Assembly: GCA_030789695.1 (NCBI GenBank)
Contig: CM061132.1
Span: 159,136,817 to 159,200,816 of the forward strand
DNA: 64,000 nt
Reading direction: 5' to 3'
Origin: Scilla litardierei
Lineage: Eukaryota > Streptophyta > Magnoliopsida > Asparagales > Asparagaceae
Shown: in pieces, positions 10,327 to 20,904 of the stretch
How positions within the stretch are numbered: position 1 is the stretch's first letter
Layout: the number at the start of each line of letters is the position of its first letter
Notes under the pieces: generated by a model
Told to the model about the DNA's origin: nothing
Seen by the model: only the letters and a program-made list of their open reading frames with translations
Database searches by the model: none
Position numbers and translations under genes: made by a program

Positions 10327-11557
10327 CTACGATACATACGTAGGCATTAAATAAACATGGATATCGATGTATGTAACATAGTATAAGAGGGATTGAGGTG
10401 TGATGCATGGATAAGAGACGAGAAAGCGAGATTGAATGCGAGAGAAGTGTGAAAGACGTCGTGGGTGCAAAACAACAGGAGTGTGTTGGACGTGTTTTTG
10501 AATAGGCTTCTTAATATATGCAAGACCGGAATACAAAAATGCATGATTTCTCTTTGGCTTAGAAATAATAGTTGATTTTAGGCCAAAAGAGTTGGATGTG
10601 ATTTTCTCATTAGATTGCTCTCCCATAAAATTTATTTGGGTGCTTCTAAGGGAAGAGCTTGGTTTGTTCACCTTCAATGAAGAGGATCCCAAAACCTTAT
10701 CCTTACTCAATTTGAAAATTTCAATTTGAGTAGACAATAGCTCACACTTCTTCACAAGTGAAGAAATGTCGGTATCCCTCTTGGATAAACATGAGCTAAG
10801 CTCACAACATTTTGACTTAAGAGCCAATGTCTCATCTCTCAAAATGTTGTAATCACACTCCGAGTGCATCTTCTCCATTTGGAGTTTGAGAGATGCATTC
10901 TTATCTCTCAAGGTACTCAATTGAGAAAGAAGAGTATCTTTCTCGGTATGCAAAGAATTAAGTTCAACATTATGCGATGCATACAGACTCTCTTTCACAG
11001 ATTTGTGAAAATCACGATCAAACTCAATACGAGCTTTAAGAGAGTCATTCTCTTTGCTCAACATGCACTCATGAGAATCAAGAGAAAACTTTTTTTGATT
11101 CAATGCAAGGGTTTGTGTATCATCACGATGTTTGGATGATAAAGAAGTGTGTGTGAGCATCTCTCTCAAGCTTGTTATTATTCGCCTTTAGAGAGTCCAT
11201 AAACAACGCATTATCATTTTCAATAAAATTACCACGTTGAACGAGAGAGTTACGAGATACCTCATTAACAACGATGCGCTCATCATCGCAAGATTCCTCT
11301 CCACCATAATTTTCATCAAGATATTCCCATATCTCCTTGGCTGTCTCGAGCTCCTTTACTTTCTTAGCAATTTTCGGAGAGAGAGCATTGTGCAAAGCAT
11401 TCCACTCTTCGGCATCCGAAGTAATTAAGGACTCCTCATGCACATCAAGCCAATGGAACATGTTCTTCCTCCATATTGAGAAATATTTGCCTTTGAAGAC
11501 AGGAGGAAGGAAGAGGGGTTGTTGAGACTTAGAAGTCATGCTTGTAAAAGCCACCAA
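10327..11557 (-). pseudogene. Sirevirus-type copia Gag remnant
   Basis: The N-terminal frame (11557-11123) reads like a copia gag/UBN2 domain: PPVFKGKYFSIWRKNMFHWL, then LSPKIAKKVKELETAKEIWEYL and NYGGEES. The next frame (11169-10327, 280 codons) is a long coiled coil (ENDSLKARIEFDRDFHKS, LHTEKDTLLSQLSTLRDKNA) ending in KPKRNHAFLYSGLAYIKK. The two frames overlap by about 45 bases in different phases, so a frameshift joins them. The usual zinc-knuckle stretch between the two parts is not seen. A coiled-coil Gag extension is a known Sirevirus trait. It is not functional. Confidence 0.7.
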
Positions 11558-11558
11558 A

Positions 11559-11576
11559 CCAAGGCTCAGATACCAA
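11559..11576 (-). other. Primer-binding site, initiator tRNA-Met type
   Basis: The minus strand reads TTGGTATCTGAGCCTTGG. This differs from the usual copia primer site TGGTATCAGAGC by one base and lies directly next to the LTR end (CCCTTACA). Confidence 0.8.
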
Positions 11577-12399
11577 CTGTAAGGGACCCTGCGGGGCTAC
11601 ACACACACACTAGAGGGGGGTGGGGGGTGAATAGTGTAATAGCAAGCAAAGTGCTTAATTAAAAGTTAATAAAATTAAAGCACAATAAGCAGCAGAAAAT
11701 AAACAGGGTGCTCAACAACAACAATCGCAAACACAAGGATTTTACCCTGGTTCTCCAAAACTTGGGTACGTCCAGCCACACCAGTACTCATTATAATTCC
11801 CACAAAGAGAAGTGAATACAATCTCACATAGAAATACCTCACACAGAGGATTTTGGATTCTCACACAGAGAAATCCTTACTCTCACACAAAGAGACCTCA
11901 CACAGCCGATTTAGAATTCCCACAAAGAGATATCCTTGTTTTCACACAGAAAGACTTAAACTCTCACACAAAGAGACTCAACCAACCTTCACACAGAAGG
12001 TTATACTCTCACACAGAGAGTAACTAGCTCTCACATAGAAAGCTAGGGTTTCAATGAAATAACAAAGTAAAACAAATACTCTTATCTATGCCTTGAGATG
12101 TACTTACTCATTAATGAATGCAAGACATGGAAGAGGATCTCCAAGTGATGAGATTTGCTTGAAAGCACTTGGATGATTTCCCTTGAGCTTGACTTCAATG
12201 CATGAAGGAGAGAATGAGCTCTAAGAGGGAAATGAGAGAGTTTGAGAGTGGCTTATTTAATCTCTAATGATTTTCAATAGCATCAAGAAGTTCCAATGAA
12301 CTCAGCCCTCTCATATATATAGGAACCCTATAGGAACTCTCAAAAGCCAAGAAAACAGCCAAAAACAAAAAGCTGCAACGGCTAGATTTTAGGCTGAAA

Positions 12400-12912
12400 C
12401 GTCACAGACAGTCGATTGATGAACAAATGACAGTCGACTGTCCAACGGCTAAATAAATCCCAATGGCTATAATCTGAGCCTCGACAGTCGACTGATGAAG
12501 ATGATACAGTCGACTAAAAACAGGATAGGCGCCTGTTAAACCTTTAGCAGGCGACTGCTACAGAGAGTTACACTCTTACTCCTAGTATGCCTACAGGCGA
12601 CTGAAGAACAAATGACAGTCGACTGTAAAATAGACAAGCGACTGTTAATCCTTCATCAGTCGATTGCTGCATGAGATGGAGAAAAACAGAGAGATGCAAT
12701 TTTTGCACTTACGCCTTTCAGATGACTGTTGACCATTTCATATGTGACTGTAAATATACAGGCGACTATAAATTGAACATCATTCGACTGATGCGAAAAT
12801 CTCAAGTAGTGTCAATAAAAATGTTGACTTGAGCAGTGCACCACAGTCGACTGTAGAAGGCTCGACAGGCGACTAGAAATCATCCAGTCGACTGTAAACC
12901 CTTCGGCAAGCG
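12400..12912. repeat. Array of CAGTCGACTG-type palindromes in the copia LTR
   Basis: Perfect or near-perfect copies of the 10-bp palindrome CAGTCGACTG and of variants (CAGGCGACTG, CAGTCGATTG) recur more than fifteen times, spaced roughly 20-60 bp apart. Conserved palindromic motifs in LTRs are described for Sireviruses; their role is not established. Confidence 0.85.
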
Positions 12913-13034
12913 ACTGTTGGAAAGCCAGAGACTCCAAATGAGTCTTTGTGCAAGATGAACCTATTGGGTTGGATTCTATTATAATCCTAAGGCTCACTAA
13001 GATGGTTAAATGCAAATGCATGAATGAGTAAACT

Positions 13035-13170
13035 ATCTATCAAGGCATTACATTAAATCTAGACTCAAAAAGGAGAAAAACAATAAATAAAATATTATAT
13101 GGATCTATCAAGGCATTACATTAAATCTAGACTCAAAAAGGAGAAAAACAATAAATAAAATATTATATGG
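13035..13170. repeat. Perfect 68-bp tandem duplication
   Basis: Two adjacent identical copies (13035-13102 and 13103-13170) begin ATCTATCAAGGCATTACATT. Identity without a single mismatch, in an otherwise aged LTR, suggests a recent event or an assembly artefact. Confidence 0.95.
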
Positions 13171-13463
13171 ATTACATTGCTTTCCTCAGAGTCTATGGCT
13201 TCAATCTTGATGCTTTGATGCTCTCCATCATCTCCAAGCTTTGGCACCCTTTGAGTCCAAGCTTTGGCCTCATTAGAAAATCTTCATGACTTCATCCAAG
13301 CTTTGGCACTCATCACTCTTGGAGGTCTTTAAGATATCCCTTGTAATATCCTCCAAGCATTATGCTTTGTCTCATCAATATATAATCATTAAGATAAACT
13401 GAGACTAAAACATAAGATTGATTAGCACACTAACATAATGTATTGATCATCATCATAACATCA

Positions 13464-14865
13464 TTAGTCTTGAACCCAAGAGCTAATAGATGTGCCACCC
13501 GAGGACGGTCCACCGCATATTACATCTATGCGCATGACCGGCCTTGGTGGGTGAGGAGATTCGTGTTCGACGTTTTGGGGTTGGTTCGTCCTTCGTGCTT
13601 CCAGGGGAGCTCTTTCTTCTCGAGCCGGCCTTCTCCCCTCGACGAACCCTCGTAGATGTCCTTCTTGGATCAGCCGTTCAATCTCACTCTTCAAAGTAAA
13701 GCACTCGTCGGTATCGTGACCGTGGTCACGGTGATACCGACAGTACTTTTGCATATTCCTCGTGGCTGGGTTCGACCTCATACCTTGAGGTGGGTCTTGG
13801 AGAAGTCCGGCCCTCATCGTCGTGGCCAACACCTCGATCATGGGGACGTTGATCTGCGTGTACTAAGCCCGCTGCTACCTCTCTAGACTCAGGGCCGCCC
13901 GCGGGGGCTCTCTAGCAGCGACGAACTCTCGCATTGGGCCGGGCGATCTTGCGGCCGGTGGCCCGCTGGGTCTTGCCTCTGCTGGCCTGGTTCGTCGTGA
14001 CCTCGGGTCGGTCCTCCTGCCTCGGCCGAAAGTTTGGCCGATGCTCACTACAGGGTGCCCCTGATCTGGCGACCTCCTTCCTCGCTCCCAGGGCTTCCTT
14101 GCTCAGCATGTACTTCTCTGTCCGAATGACAAGCACATCGAAGTCGGTCGACAGGTCTTGGAGGAGAGATTTGTGGAGACTTCGACTGGTCAGCCTCTTC
14201 TTGAAGGCCGCCATGACGAGCTTATCCCCACAGATCGTCACACCAAGCCTCTCCTCCTGGAAGCAGTGCAAGAACTTCCGGATGACCTCTTCCTCTTTCT
14301 GGACAATCGAGAATAGATAGTCTGAGGGTTTCCTCCTTATCCGCCCCGCACAGAATTGTTGACAGAATTTGTGGGATAGTTCGCCAAAGGATTCGATGGT
14401 CCAGGTGGGCAGACCGTTATACCACTCTAAGGCCGACCTCTTCAAAGTGTTCTGGAAGGCCCTACATAGAAGCGCGTCGTCTACGCCTTGGATCTCCATC
14501 ACCCCCATGTACCTCTGTACATGCTCAAGAGGATCACCTTCACCATCATAGAGATCAAGTTGGGGAAGCTTGAACCTGAATGGTATCGGGGAAGAAGTCA
14601 CCCATCTGGCTAATAGGTTGGCCTCCTCGGGGTAGGGAGCACGCCTGGGCGACCTGCGAAGGTCGTGATGCTAGTCTCGGCCCTCATGCTGACCTTCAGA
14701 CTTGCCTACTGAGCCACCTCGGTGCTCAGGGGCATGCCATCCCCGTCTCTCTGGGGTCCTACTTCGATCATGGCCTTGCTGACGTCGATCATCTCGCCCC
14801 GGAGATCGGCGAGGTTGTCGAAGTGGGTTCTTCCAGAGTGACGGGACCCTGCTGACGGTGGGCTA
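13464..14865 (-). pseudogene. Gag remnant of the Tat element, main domain and zinc-knuckle part
   Basis: The minus-strand frame 14601-13912 carries the gag domain: PFRFKLPQLDLYDGEGDP, HVQRYMGVMEIQGVDDALLC, SALEWYNGLP, SFGELSHKFCQQF and a basic tail. The frame 13841-13464 holds the Tat-type zinc region KYCRYHRDHGHDTDECFTLK followed by EIERLIQEGHLRGFV, and ends in VICGGPSSGGTS, the start of the protease linker, at the copia insertion. Sequence above 14601 (DNLADLRGEMIDVSKAMIEV) is the upstream part in another frame. Frame breaks show it is inactive. The gag domain resembles that of the second Tat element at 33.6-33.85 kb. Confidence 0.85.
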
Positions 14866-15283
14866 TGTTGAGTATTGATTCCCCGGATTTGGTTTTGGAT
14901 GATGAACAAACATAAATATCGTGAACTAACTCTTTGTGAGCGCAGTTATGGAGATCGTCGCCAAACTTCTATGAACATCAAAATCAACGTCTCGAGACTT
15001 CTCAAAGTGCGTGATCGTATGCTTGAAGCTTCGTTGAAGCTCAAGGACCATTATTGAAGTCATGAAGATTCGATTGAAGCTTTTGAAGACGGTTCGTCAA
15101 GTTTATTTAATGTCTTCTAGCTTTTTTTCGTAGAATGTTAAGCCTTGAGTATGTCTTACGTTTTAATCTTCATAACGCTCCTATCTTAGAGCTAGGATCT
15201 TAGTAGAAGTCTATACAAACTTTCTCGAAGCTTCGCGCTTCGATTCGCGACTTCTTGTGCATGTTAGTTGGTTCAAGAAGAAG

Positions 15284-15727
15284 AACCAACCGACTAGATG
15301 GCAATCTAGTCGATCGGCAAAGCTTCTTGAACCGACTAGAATGCCTTCTCAATTCTAAGCTCTTTACTGTTTACAGTTAGTCGGTCAAAGAAGGTTCACC
15401 GACCGACTGGTTGTGAAACTAGTCGGTTAGGAATCCTTCTTAGACCGACTAGTTGAGCTTTCCCTGTACAGCCATAGTTACTGTTTATCGTTAGTCGGTC
15501 AAAGAACGTTTGTCGACCGACTAGTTAATGAACTAGTCGGTCAACATTTGTTCTTAGACCGACTAATTCTACTTGAAGTCAGCCTTCTCTATTTCGACTA
15601 TTAGTCGGTCAATGAACACTCACCGACCGACTAGTTGTGAAACTAGTCGGTCGGCAAGTCTCCTTAGACCGACTAGTTGTCTATCTCCTGTACTTCACCT
15701 TTTGGCTGTTCAACCGTTAGTCGGTCT
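15284..15727. repeat. TAGTCGGTC / GACCGACTA inverted-motif array in the solo LTR
   Basis: Alternating short motifs (GACCGACTAGT ... ACTAGTCGGTC) form many small inverted repeats with spacers of about 5-40 bp. The array continues at 17695-17752, after the nested insertion. Confidence 0.9.
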
Positions 15728-15737
15728 ATGTTGTATC

Positions 15738-17689
15738 TGATTCAGGTTCAATATTATATATTTAACCCCCCATTTAGCCCTATTTTGTGCTCATGTGATG
15801 CTACATTGTTCTCTAATTCATACGTATTTTCTACACATTTATTTATTAGAGAAAACACACTATTTAAGCACAAAACAGCATTTAACGACGTATTTCTGCA
15901 CTTCTTATATTTTTCATATCTTGGTCTCGATTTCACGATTCCAACGACTATTTATTTGTATTTTTCTGAGATCTGTGCTAATTACTGTGAATTTTTGAAT
16001 GCAGAATACAGTTAAAATGAAGAAATACGGCCAAAAATACCAATATACGAGACACGTGGCGTCCTTACAACCGTCGATCCAAGATCCGACGGCTGCCAAA
16101 CTGCGGGCGACGCGGCTCCTTATAGGCCGTTGGATCAAGATCCAACGGCTGTCATCGACGCAAAACACAGCCTCGGATCGGGATCTATAAGGCCACGTGG
16201 CGACCATCCGACAACTCCCGCCCAGCATCCAACGGCCGTCGTCGCTCCCGCGTTCGAACTCAGAAGAGGTGACGTGTCGCGATCCCATCGAGCAGGCGCT
16301 CGAATGAATGGACGAGATCACTCTCAATTTGGATTCGAATTTACGAGCGACAGCGGGTTAGTCACCGTTCGATCACGATCGAACGGCGGAGCGGAATCAA
16401 AACGGAGTGGGCGACGTGGAAGAGTTAAGGCCGTCCGATATACATCCAACGGCGGTCAGCGTTCCCGCATCTACGTCCTATTCGACACGTATTGGGTCCA
16501 CGTGGCACTGTGAGGATCATTCGATTTCGATCAAACGGTGAGAATCGAACCCCGACTCAGGTTCGGATGCGAAGAGCAGCACCCGATAAGCTTGTACACG
16601 TGTCGCCACGGTGTTAAATCCCGCTTGATCGGACGGCCACGGTTTGATCCGATCGAGATTTGCTGCTCGGACGCGTTCGGGTGCGGTTTGGAACCCGTTA
16701 AGCATAGTAAAACCCGCAATGCCTATTATATAAGCGTATTCTAGGGTTTTTGGGCATATACAAGCAGATTGGGGGCGTATTTTGGGCGTATTGGAGGCTC
16801 TAGGAGCTGTATTTCCCATCTGTAAAATTCTGTAAAATTCCAGAGGCTTTTCTTAGTATTTCCAGAGAGTTTGAAGTCGAAACTTGGAGATTTGGTGATA
16901 TTTTCTTTAACTCAAACCCCGTATTTTGGTGTTTTCTAGCGTATTTTGCTATGAACTTGAAGTATTTGGCTATGAAACTTGTTTATTCTTGCATCATGAG
17001 TAGCTAAAACTTATTTGTGCATGGTATGGAGTAGTTAGGGGATATGATGCGTGTTTATTTGGTTGTATTCCTTGTGCTAAATCGTTAAACGTCGTTAAAG
17101 TTGTACTCTTTGGTCTTAAATCGTCTTTTTCATCTTCCAAAAGAAGTGATTGAGTTGATGATCGCCCCAAAAGGGTGAGTTTTGATCTCCCCAAAAGGGA
17201 GTTTCATATCGTAGTTTTGATATCTCCAAAAGAGAGTTTCATATCGTATTATAACTTTAGCGACGATCTTATTGAATATTTTGCTTGAACCCCCAAAAGG
17301 GCATCTTCCGATGAATTGCTCCCAAAAGGAGAATTCGTTGAGTTATATTGAGTATTTTCCGGTGAATTGCTCCCAAAAGGAGAATTCATTGCGTTATACT
17401 TGTCAATCAAATTAATACGAATCATTGATCCTAACGAACCCATACCATGTGCAAACTTTTCGTCGATACTTTCATACCCACTTTTCTTCGTTCACATTGT
17501 TCACCACGATCAATTCCATTCACATCACCCTCATTATTAAAGTGGTTATTTTCTCGTTGTTGGCTTTCTATTTGATTTGAATTTTGGTTGCAACAGATTT
17601 CTTCCCGTGGATTCGACATCTGGACTCCCAGATTTTACTACTTGTACGGACTCTTGCGCTTGAGAGAGAGCACCTTTCCGGTCCCACCA
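15738..17689 (+). mobile_element. Gypsy-type solo LTR nested in the Sirevirus LTR, duplication GTATC
   Basis: It starts TGATTCAGGTTC and ends CGGTCCCACCA. GTATC at 15733-15737 is repeated at 17690-17694. Excising it restores a continuous TAGTCGGTC ... GACCGACTAG array. The ends resemble the LTR of the TR-GAG-like element (TGTGATTCAGG) and related Athila/Tat LTRs. Inside are repeated CACGTGGC and ATCCAACGGC-type motifs (16050-16510), a TATATAAG box at 16727-16734, and a CCCAAAAGG-rich stretch at 17165-17390. Confidence 0.92.
16727..16734 (+). promoter_or_regulatory. TATA box of the nested gypsy LTR
   Basis: TATATAAG sits in an otherwise GC-rich upstream region and is followed by a leader-like sequence, as expected for an LTR promoter. 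Confidence 0.5.
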
Positions 17690-17815
17690 GTATCACCGAC
17701 CGACTAGTTGATGAACTAGTCGGTCAGTGATCCTTCTTTGACCGACTAGTCTGGTTCAGAATAGAGCCGTTGGTGCTTTAATTGAAACGTTTTTCTCTCT
17801 CCATTTCCTCTATCC

Positions 17816-17823
17816 TATATATA
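17816..17823 (+). promoter_or_regulatory. TATA box of the Sirevirus-type solo LTR
   Basis: TATATATA follows a pyrimidine-rich stretch (CTCTCTCCATTTCCTCTATCC) and precedes the leader half of the LTR. It also fixes the LTR orientation as plus. Confidence 0.5.
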
Positions 17824-18551
17824 CTTAGAGTGCTGCTTTCATAGCATTCAAGGCTGATTATTACTGAAGTTTAGAGATCAAAAGAGAAGCATTTAATCCT
17901 CATTCAAAGCTCATTCATTTCCAAAAAATCTCTCTTCCACTCTTACTTCCAAAGAGAGATTCACATTGATTGTGAGCCATTCAAGCCAAGAGCTTGATCC
18001 AAGGCCTCCAACATCTTCCTAGCCCTCCATTGCTGATCTACATCTTGGAGCTAGGGTTTGGTGCCTTCATCTTCCCCAAAATCCTCTTTGCCCTAAATCG
18101 TAAGTTTACTCAAGGCATAGGGTTTTATCGGTAAGAATTTCGTATTTCATTTACTTCGATATTGTAAGTGTTTTACTCTCGGTTGTGAGAGTTTGTTTGT
18201 GATCCCGGGTTGTGGGAGTCACAATTTCATTTGTGTATGATTTGACCTTGTAGAGGTTTCTACAAGTATTTCATAGTGCAAATGTGAGTTAGAGGATTCT
18301 AACTCAAGTATCCGGAGGGGATCCGGGTGTTTGGGACGTAGGATCACCGGAAACAAGTCGGGGAGACTTGGGTGGATCCAAACCCGTTATATCGTCTGTT
18401 TGCGATTGCATTTCATTGTTGTCATATTTACATTTCCGCATTGTTGGTTGAGTTTGCAAGATAATTAAGAATTATCCTCTTAATTATTTTAAAGTACTAT
18501 TCACCCCCTCTCTAGTACTTGTGCAGTAGCTTCGTAGGGCATTACAGGCTA

Positions 18552-19118
18552 CACGCATCCATGTGCCGTAGTCCTCCATTCGATGCCTCCGGGATCTCGT
18601 AGTTCTCCCTTCGAAGCCTCTCGCGCTCAGCGATGATGAATAGAAGGTGTCATCGAGCCGCTTCTTCGTCTAGACGCGCATGTCAAGTGACGTCTGCCTA
18701 GTCCTCCATGCATCTTTGTTGGACATCGGCTTCCTCGTCCTGCCGCCACGGCCGAGCGACCTCTGCTTATTCGTCGAGGAGCTTTTGCCAGACCGCTATT
18801 TCCTCGGTGAGCCCTCTTCACTGGACGACTGCTTCTTCTTCGAATTGAGGATGAAGGGTTCGCCTCAGGTTCGGGGGTTCAGATGGCTCGGGGGTGCCCC
18901 GCCTCGGGCCGCCTCGAAATTCTTCATCATCTTGACGAAGGACTCGAAGCTTTGTTGGAGTGCACGGGCTGAGGCCTGAATGGTCTCAGCCATCCCCTCA
19001 GCGGGTAGGTCCGTAGAGGGGGGGTCCTCTTATGAGAGTGTGACTCCTCCTCCATAGGTTCTTTGCCCCGGTTGGGACTGCGATTGATGGGTATGGATTT
19101 TGACATGGGTGTGATCAT
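18552..19118 (-). pseudogene. 5' part of the Tat gag region (upstream of the solo LTR)
   Basis: The minus strand encodes broken frames with PSEPPNLRR-like, EEAARWHLLFIIAERERLRREN-like and EIPEASNGG-like stretches. These match the start of the second Tat element at 32.76-33.13 kb (PSEPPNLRRNLHPQFEEE, LHFIIAKRERLRRENEEN). Its continuation lies beyond the solo LTR at 14865 and below. It is rich in Glu, Arg and Gln and contains several stops. Confidence 0.6.
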
Positions 19119-19121
19119 TCA

Positions 19122-19139
19122 TTCCCACAGACGGCGCCA
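19122..19139 (-). other. Primer-binding site of the Tat element
   Basis: The minus strand reads TGGCGCCGTCTGTGGGAA, the primer-site form usual in Tat-type gypsy elements. It lies two bases after the LTR end. Confidence 0.85.
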
Positions 19140-19141
19140 AT

Positions 19142-20234
19142 TGTTGTGAGGTAAGTTCTGCGTACAATGAATTTATATAGAGGGGGAACCAAGGGCACGG
19201 TGGTTACAAGTTGGGCGAGGATTGGGTAGGCCGTTTACAAGTAGAGAGGTGATGTCGAGGCTAGGCGCACTTCGCAGGACAATCTCTGGATCAATCCAGC
19301 AGGTTCACCGCTTGTTCGTCGCTCTCCTTGAATTGGTCGCCGGTTGCTCGCTGCTTGGATGAGCTCACCTGCGCAAAGAGTAGCTCATCAGAAAGGCCGG
19401 GTTGGATTCCAACCCGCAGCCTCTCTGATGCCTAAGTCAGAATTAGGGCTTAGAAATATGGGTCGGACATGTAGGTCGAGCTAGATGTAGGTCGACATTA
19501 CGTGACGAGCTTGGGAGGAAGAACAAATATATGGACGATATTTGCCCTTGTGTGCGTATAAGTTTTAGAATAAATTCGCCAACCTTTTTCTCGGTGGAAA
19601 TGGAGGGGTATATATAGCTGAAGGAAGCGGTTAGATGGGGCTGAGCTGGCGTGCTGAGCTGGCGTGTCAGACAGCGAAAGGTTTGACCGAGGATGTCAGA
19701 GCTGTGCGTGTCAGCCATGCTTTTGTCAGACGGCGCAATGGCCATGGGGTGCTTTGTCAGAGTGTCAGAGTGTCAGGGCCGAAAGCACCCGGCGGTCAGA
19801 TGGTGCAGCGGCCAGGGGGTGCTTTGTCAGACTGTCGAGCGGCGTAAGTGTCAGCGGTGTTCTCATACAAGGGCGTTTGTCGTGTTCGATTGGGTTGAAG
19901 GACCATCGGAGGGCGTCCAAGGAGTGAGGCCGCACATGGGTGCTTGGTCGCTCTAGGAGGACGATGGGCGAGCTCGTTGATCGACCGTCGAGCTTGGAGG
20001 GGAGCTGGTGACCTAACGGTGAGGCTGGGGCGAAGTGCGACTTTCCTGTTAGGCGGGGCGGACTTCATGGATGGCGAGCGTGCTAAGGGGGCAGCAGACG
20101 ACCAACCGGCGAGGTTGGGACGAGGCGCACCCTTTCTGCTAGTCGAGGCGGGCTTCACGGAGGGCAGGCGAGCTTGTCATGTGTCTATCGAACTCGGAGG
20201 GGGGGTCGAGGTATCACGATCTTAGGTCATAACA
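19142..20234 (-). repeat. 5' LTR of the minus-strand Tat element
   Basis: On the minus strand it runs TGTTATGACCTAAGATCGTG to CTTACCTCACAACA (1093 bp). The start matches the LTR of the second Tat element (TGTTACGACCTAAAGATCGTG at 31411). Repeated TGTCAGA motifs lie at 19660-19860. A conserved stretch with GATGCCTAAGTCAG (plus strand) at about 19428 also appears in LTR scraps elsewhere in the window. Confidence 0.85.
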
Positions 20235-20904
20235 GATCCCAATAAGGCCAATGGGCATTTGTGGACTATAGTTAACTATCCAAGACATTGGCAAAAAGAA
20301 ATGGCTCTAAGATGAAACACTTTGCTGAGGGACACATTATCCTTCCAAGTTAGACACCTAGCTAACTACTCACAACACTCAATTGCAAGTGACACCATAT
20401 CCATCCATGGTAAAGGTTTGACTGAAGTATGATCTCTTCGTCAAGTGGCACCCTCTCCTTCCAAGTCAGAGCACTAGCCTATCTTAAAACCCAAACTCAA
20501 GTAGATGCCTTGTCCTTCTCAGATGAAGGATTAACTACTTAAAGAACTCCCTGACGAGCTACACATTGTCCTTCCAATAGAAATACTAACAATTGCTAAA
20601 GCTTAAAACACTCAATTTCTTTGTCAGCTTTCTAACTCCAAGATTGCCCGAAGTAGAGCTTAAATGAATATGTCACTGCTCAATGAAGGCAGATTATGCA
20701 TCATAACGAGTCAATTCCGGGCCAAAGCAAGTGAAGTGTGGTAGCATTTTGGGTCACTAACTCACCCAAACTCGAATCCACCTAAAACAATTCGGCTCAT
20801 GTTACATCATGGGCCTCCCCTTACACATGAAGGATTAGGGTATCATTACCACCGCAATCTCTCTTCTCTGATACACACTCTCCTTCCGATTTCTTCAAAC
20901 AAAG
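20235..20904. other. Intergenic, 3' flank of the first ATL gene
   Basis: No gene is seen. Loosely repeated phrases (CCTTCCAAGT, TGACACC, CTAACTACT) recur every 60-90 bp between 20330 and 20620, suggesting a degraded repeat. The terminator of the ATL gene must lie here, but no clear AATAAA signal stands out. Confidence 0.4.

Larger units (their letters stand above)
10276..13463 (-). mobile_element. Truncated Sirevirus-type copia element (5' LTR plus partial gag)
   Basis: On the minus strand it has an LTR (13463-11578), an initiator-Met-type primer site and a gag remnant (11557-10327). It then stops abruptly inside the Tat pol sequence near 10275, without pol or a 3' LTR. The breakpoint is next to a near-perfect hairpin, TACGTGTATTC-TACT-GAATACGCGTA (about 10289-10314). 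Since Tat protease and most of RT are missing at the same place, insertion was probably followed by a deletion that removed both the 3' half of this element and part of the host pol. Confidence 0.7.
11578..13463 (-). repeat. 5' LTR of the Sirevirus-type copia element
   Basis: On the minus strand it runs TGATGTTATG to CCCTTACA (1886 bp; the outer end is inferred from TG and the return of Tat gag sequence). It contains a CA run and a GAATAGTG motif near the primer site, repeated TCACACAGAG motifs at 11820-12045, a cluster of CAGTCGACTG-like palindromes at 12400-12910 and a perfect 68-bp tandem duplication at 13035-13170. The LTR is copia-like in its CACCCCCC-type end sequence. Confidence 0.65.
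14866..18546 (+). mobile_element. Sirevirus-type solo LTR with GGCTA target duplication
   Basis: The unit begins TGTTGAGTATTG at 14866 and ends GGGCATTACA at 18546. GGCTA occurs at both flanks (14861-14865 and 18547-18551), a perfect 5-bp duplication, and Tat gag sequence resumes on each side. Removing the nested LTR and its duplicated 5 bases leaves about 1.72 kb. It holds TAGTCGGTC/GACCGACTA palindromes and a TATA box at 17816-17823. No internal domain is present, so recombination between two LTRs produced a solo LTR. Confidence 0.92.
4873..20234 (-). mobile_element. Tat-type Ty3/gypsy retrotransposon, minus strand, decayed and interrupted (extends left of window)
   Basis: Read on the minus strand, the order is LTR 20234-19142, primer site 19139-19122, gag 5' part 19118-18552, gag 14865-13464, pol 10275-7918, 88-bp tandem array 7815-6430, and a coiled-coil ORF on the opposite strand (4873-6097). 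A second RNase H between RNase H and integrase, together with an antisense ORF between pol and the 3' LTR, is typical of the Tat lineage. The protease and most of the reverse transcriptase are missing at the copia junction. Many stops and frameshifts make it non-functional. Confidence 0.85.

Noticed and set aside
15284..15727. CRISPR-like repeat array
   Set aside because: Motifs are about 10 bp, alternate in orientation, have irregular spacers and lie inside a plant LTR.
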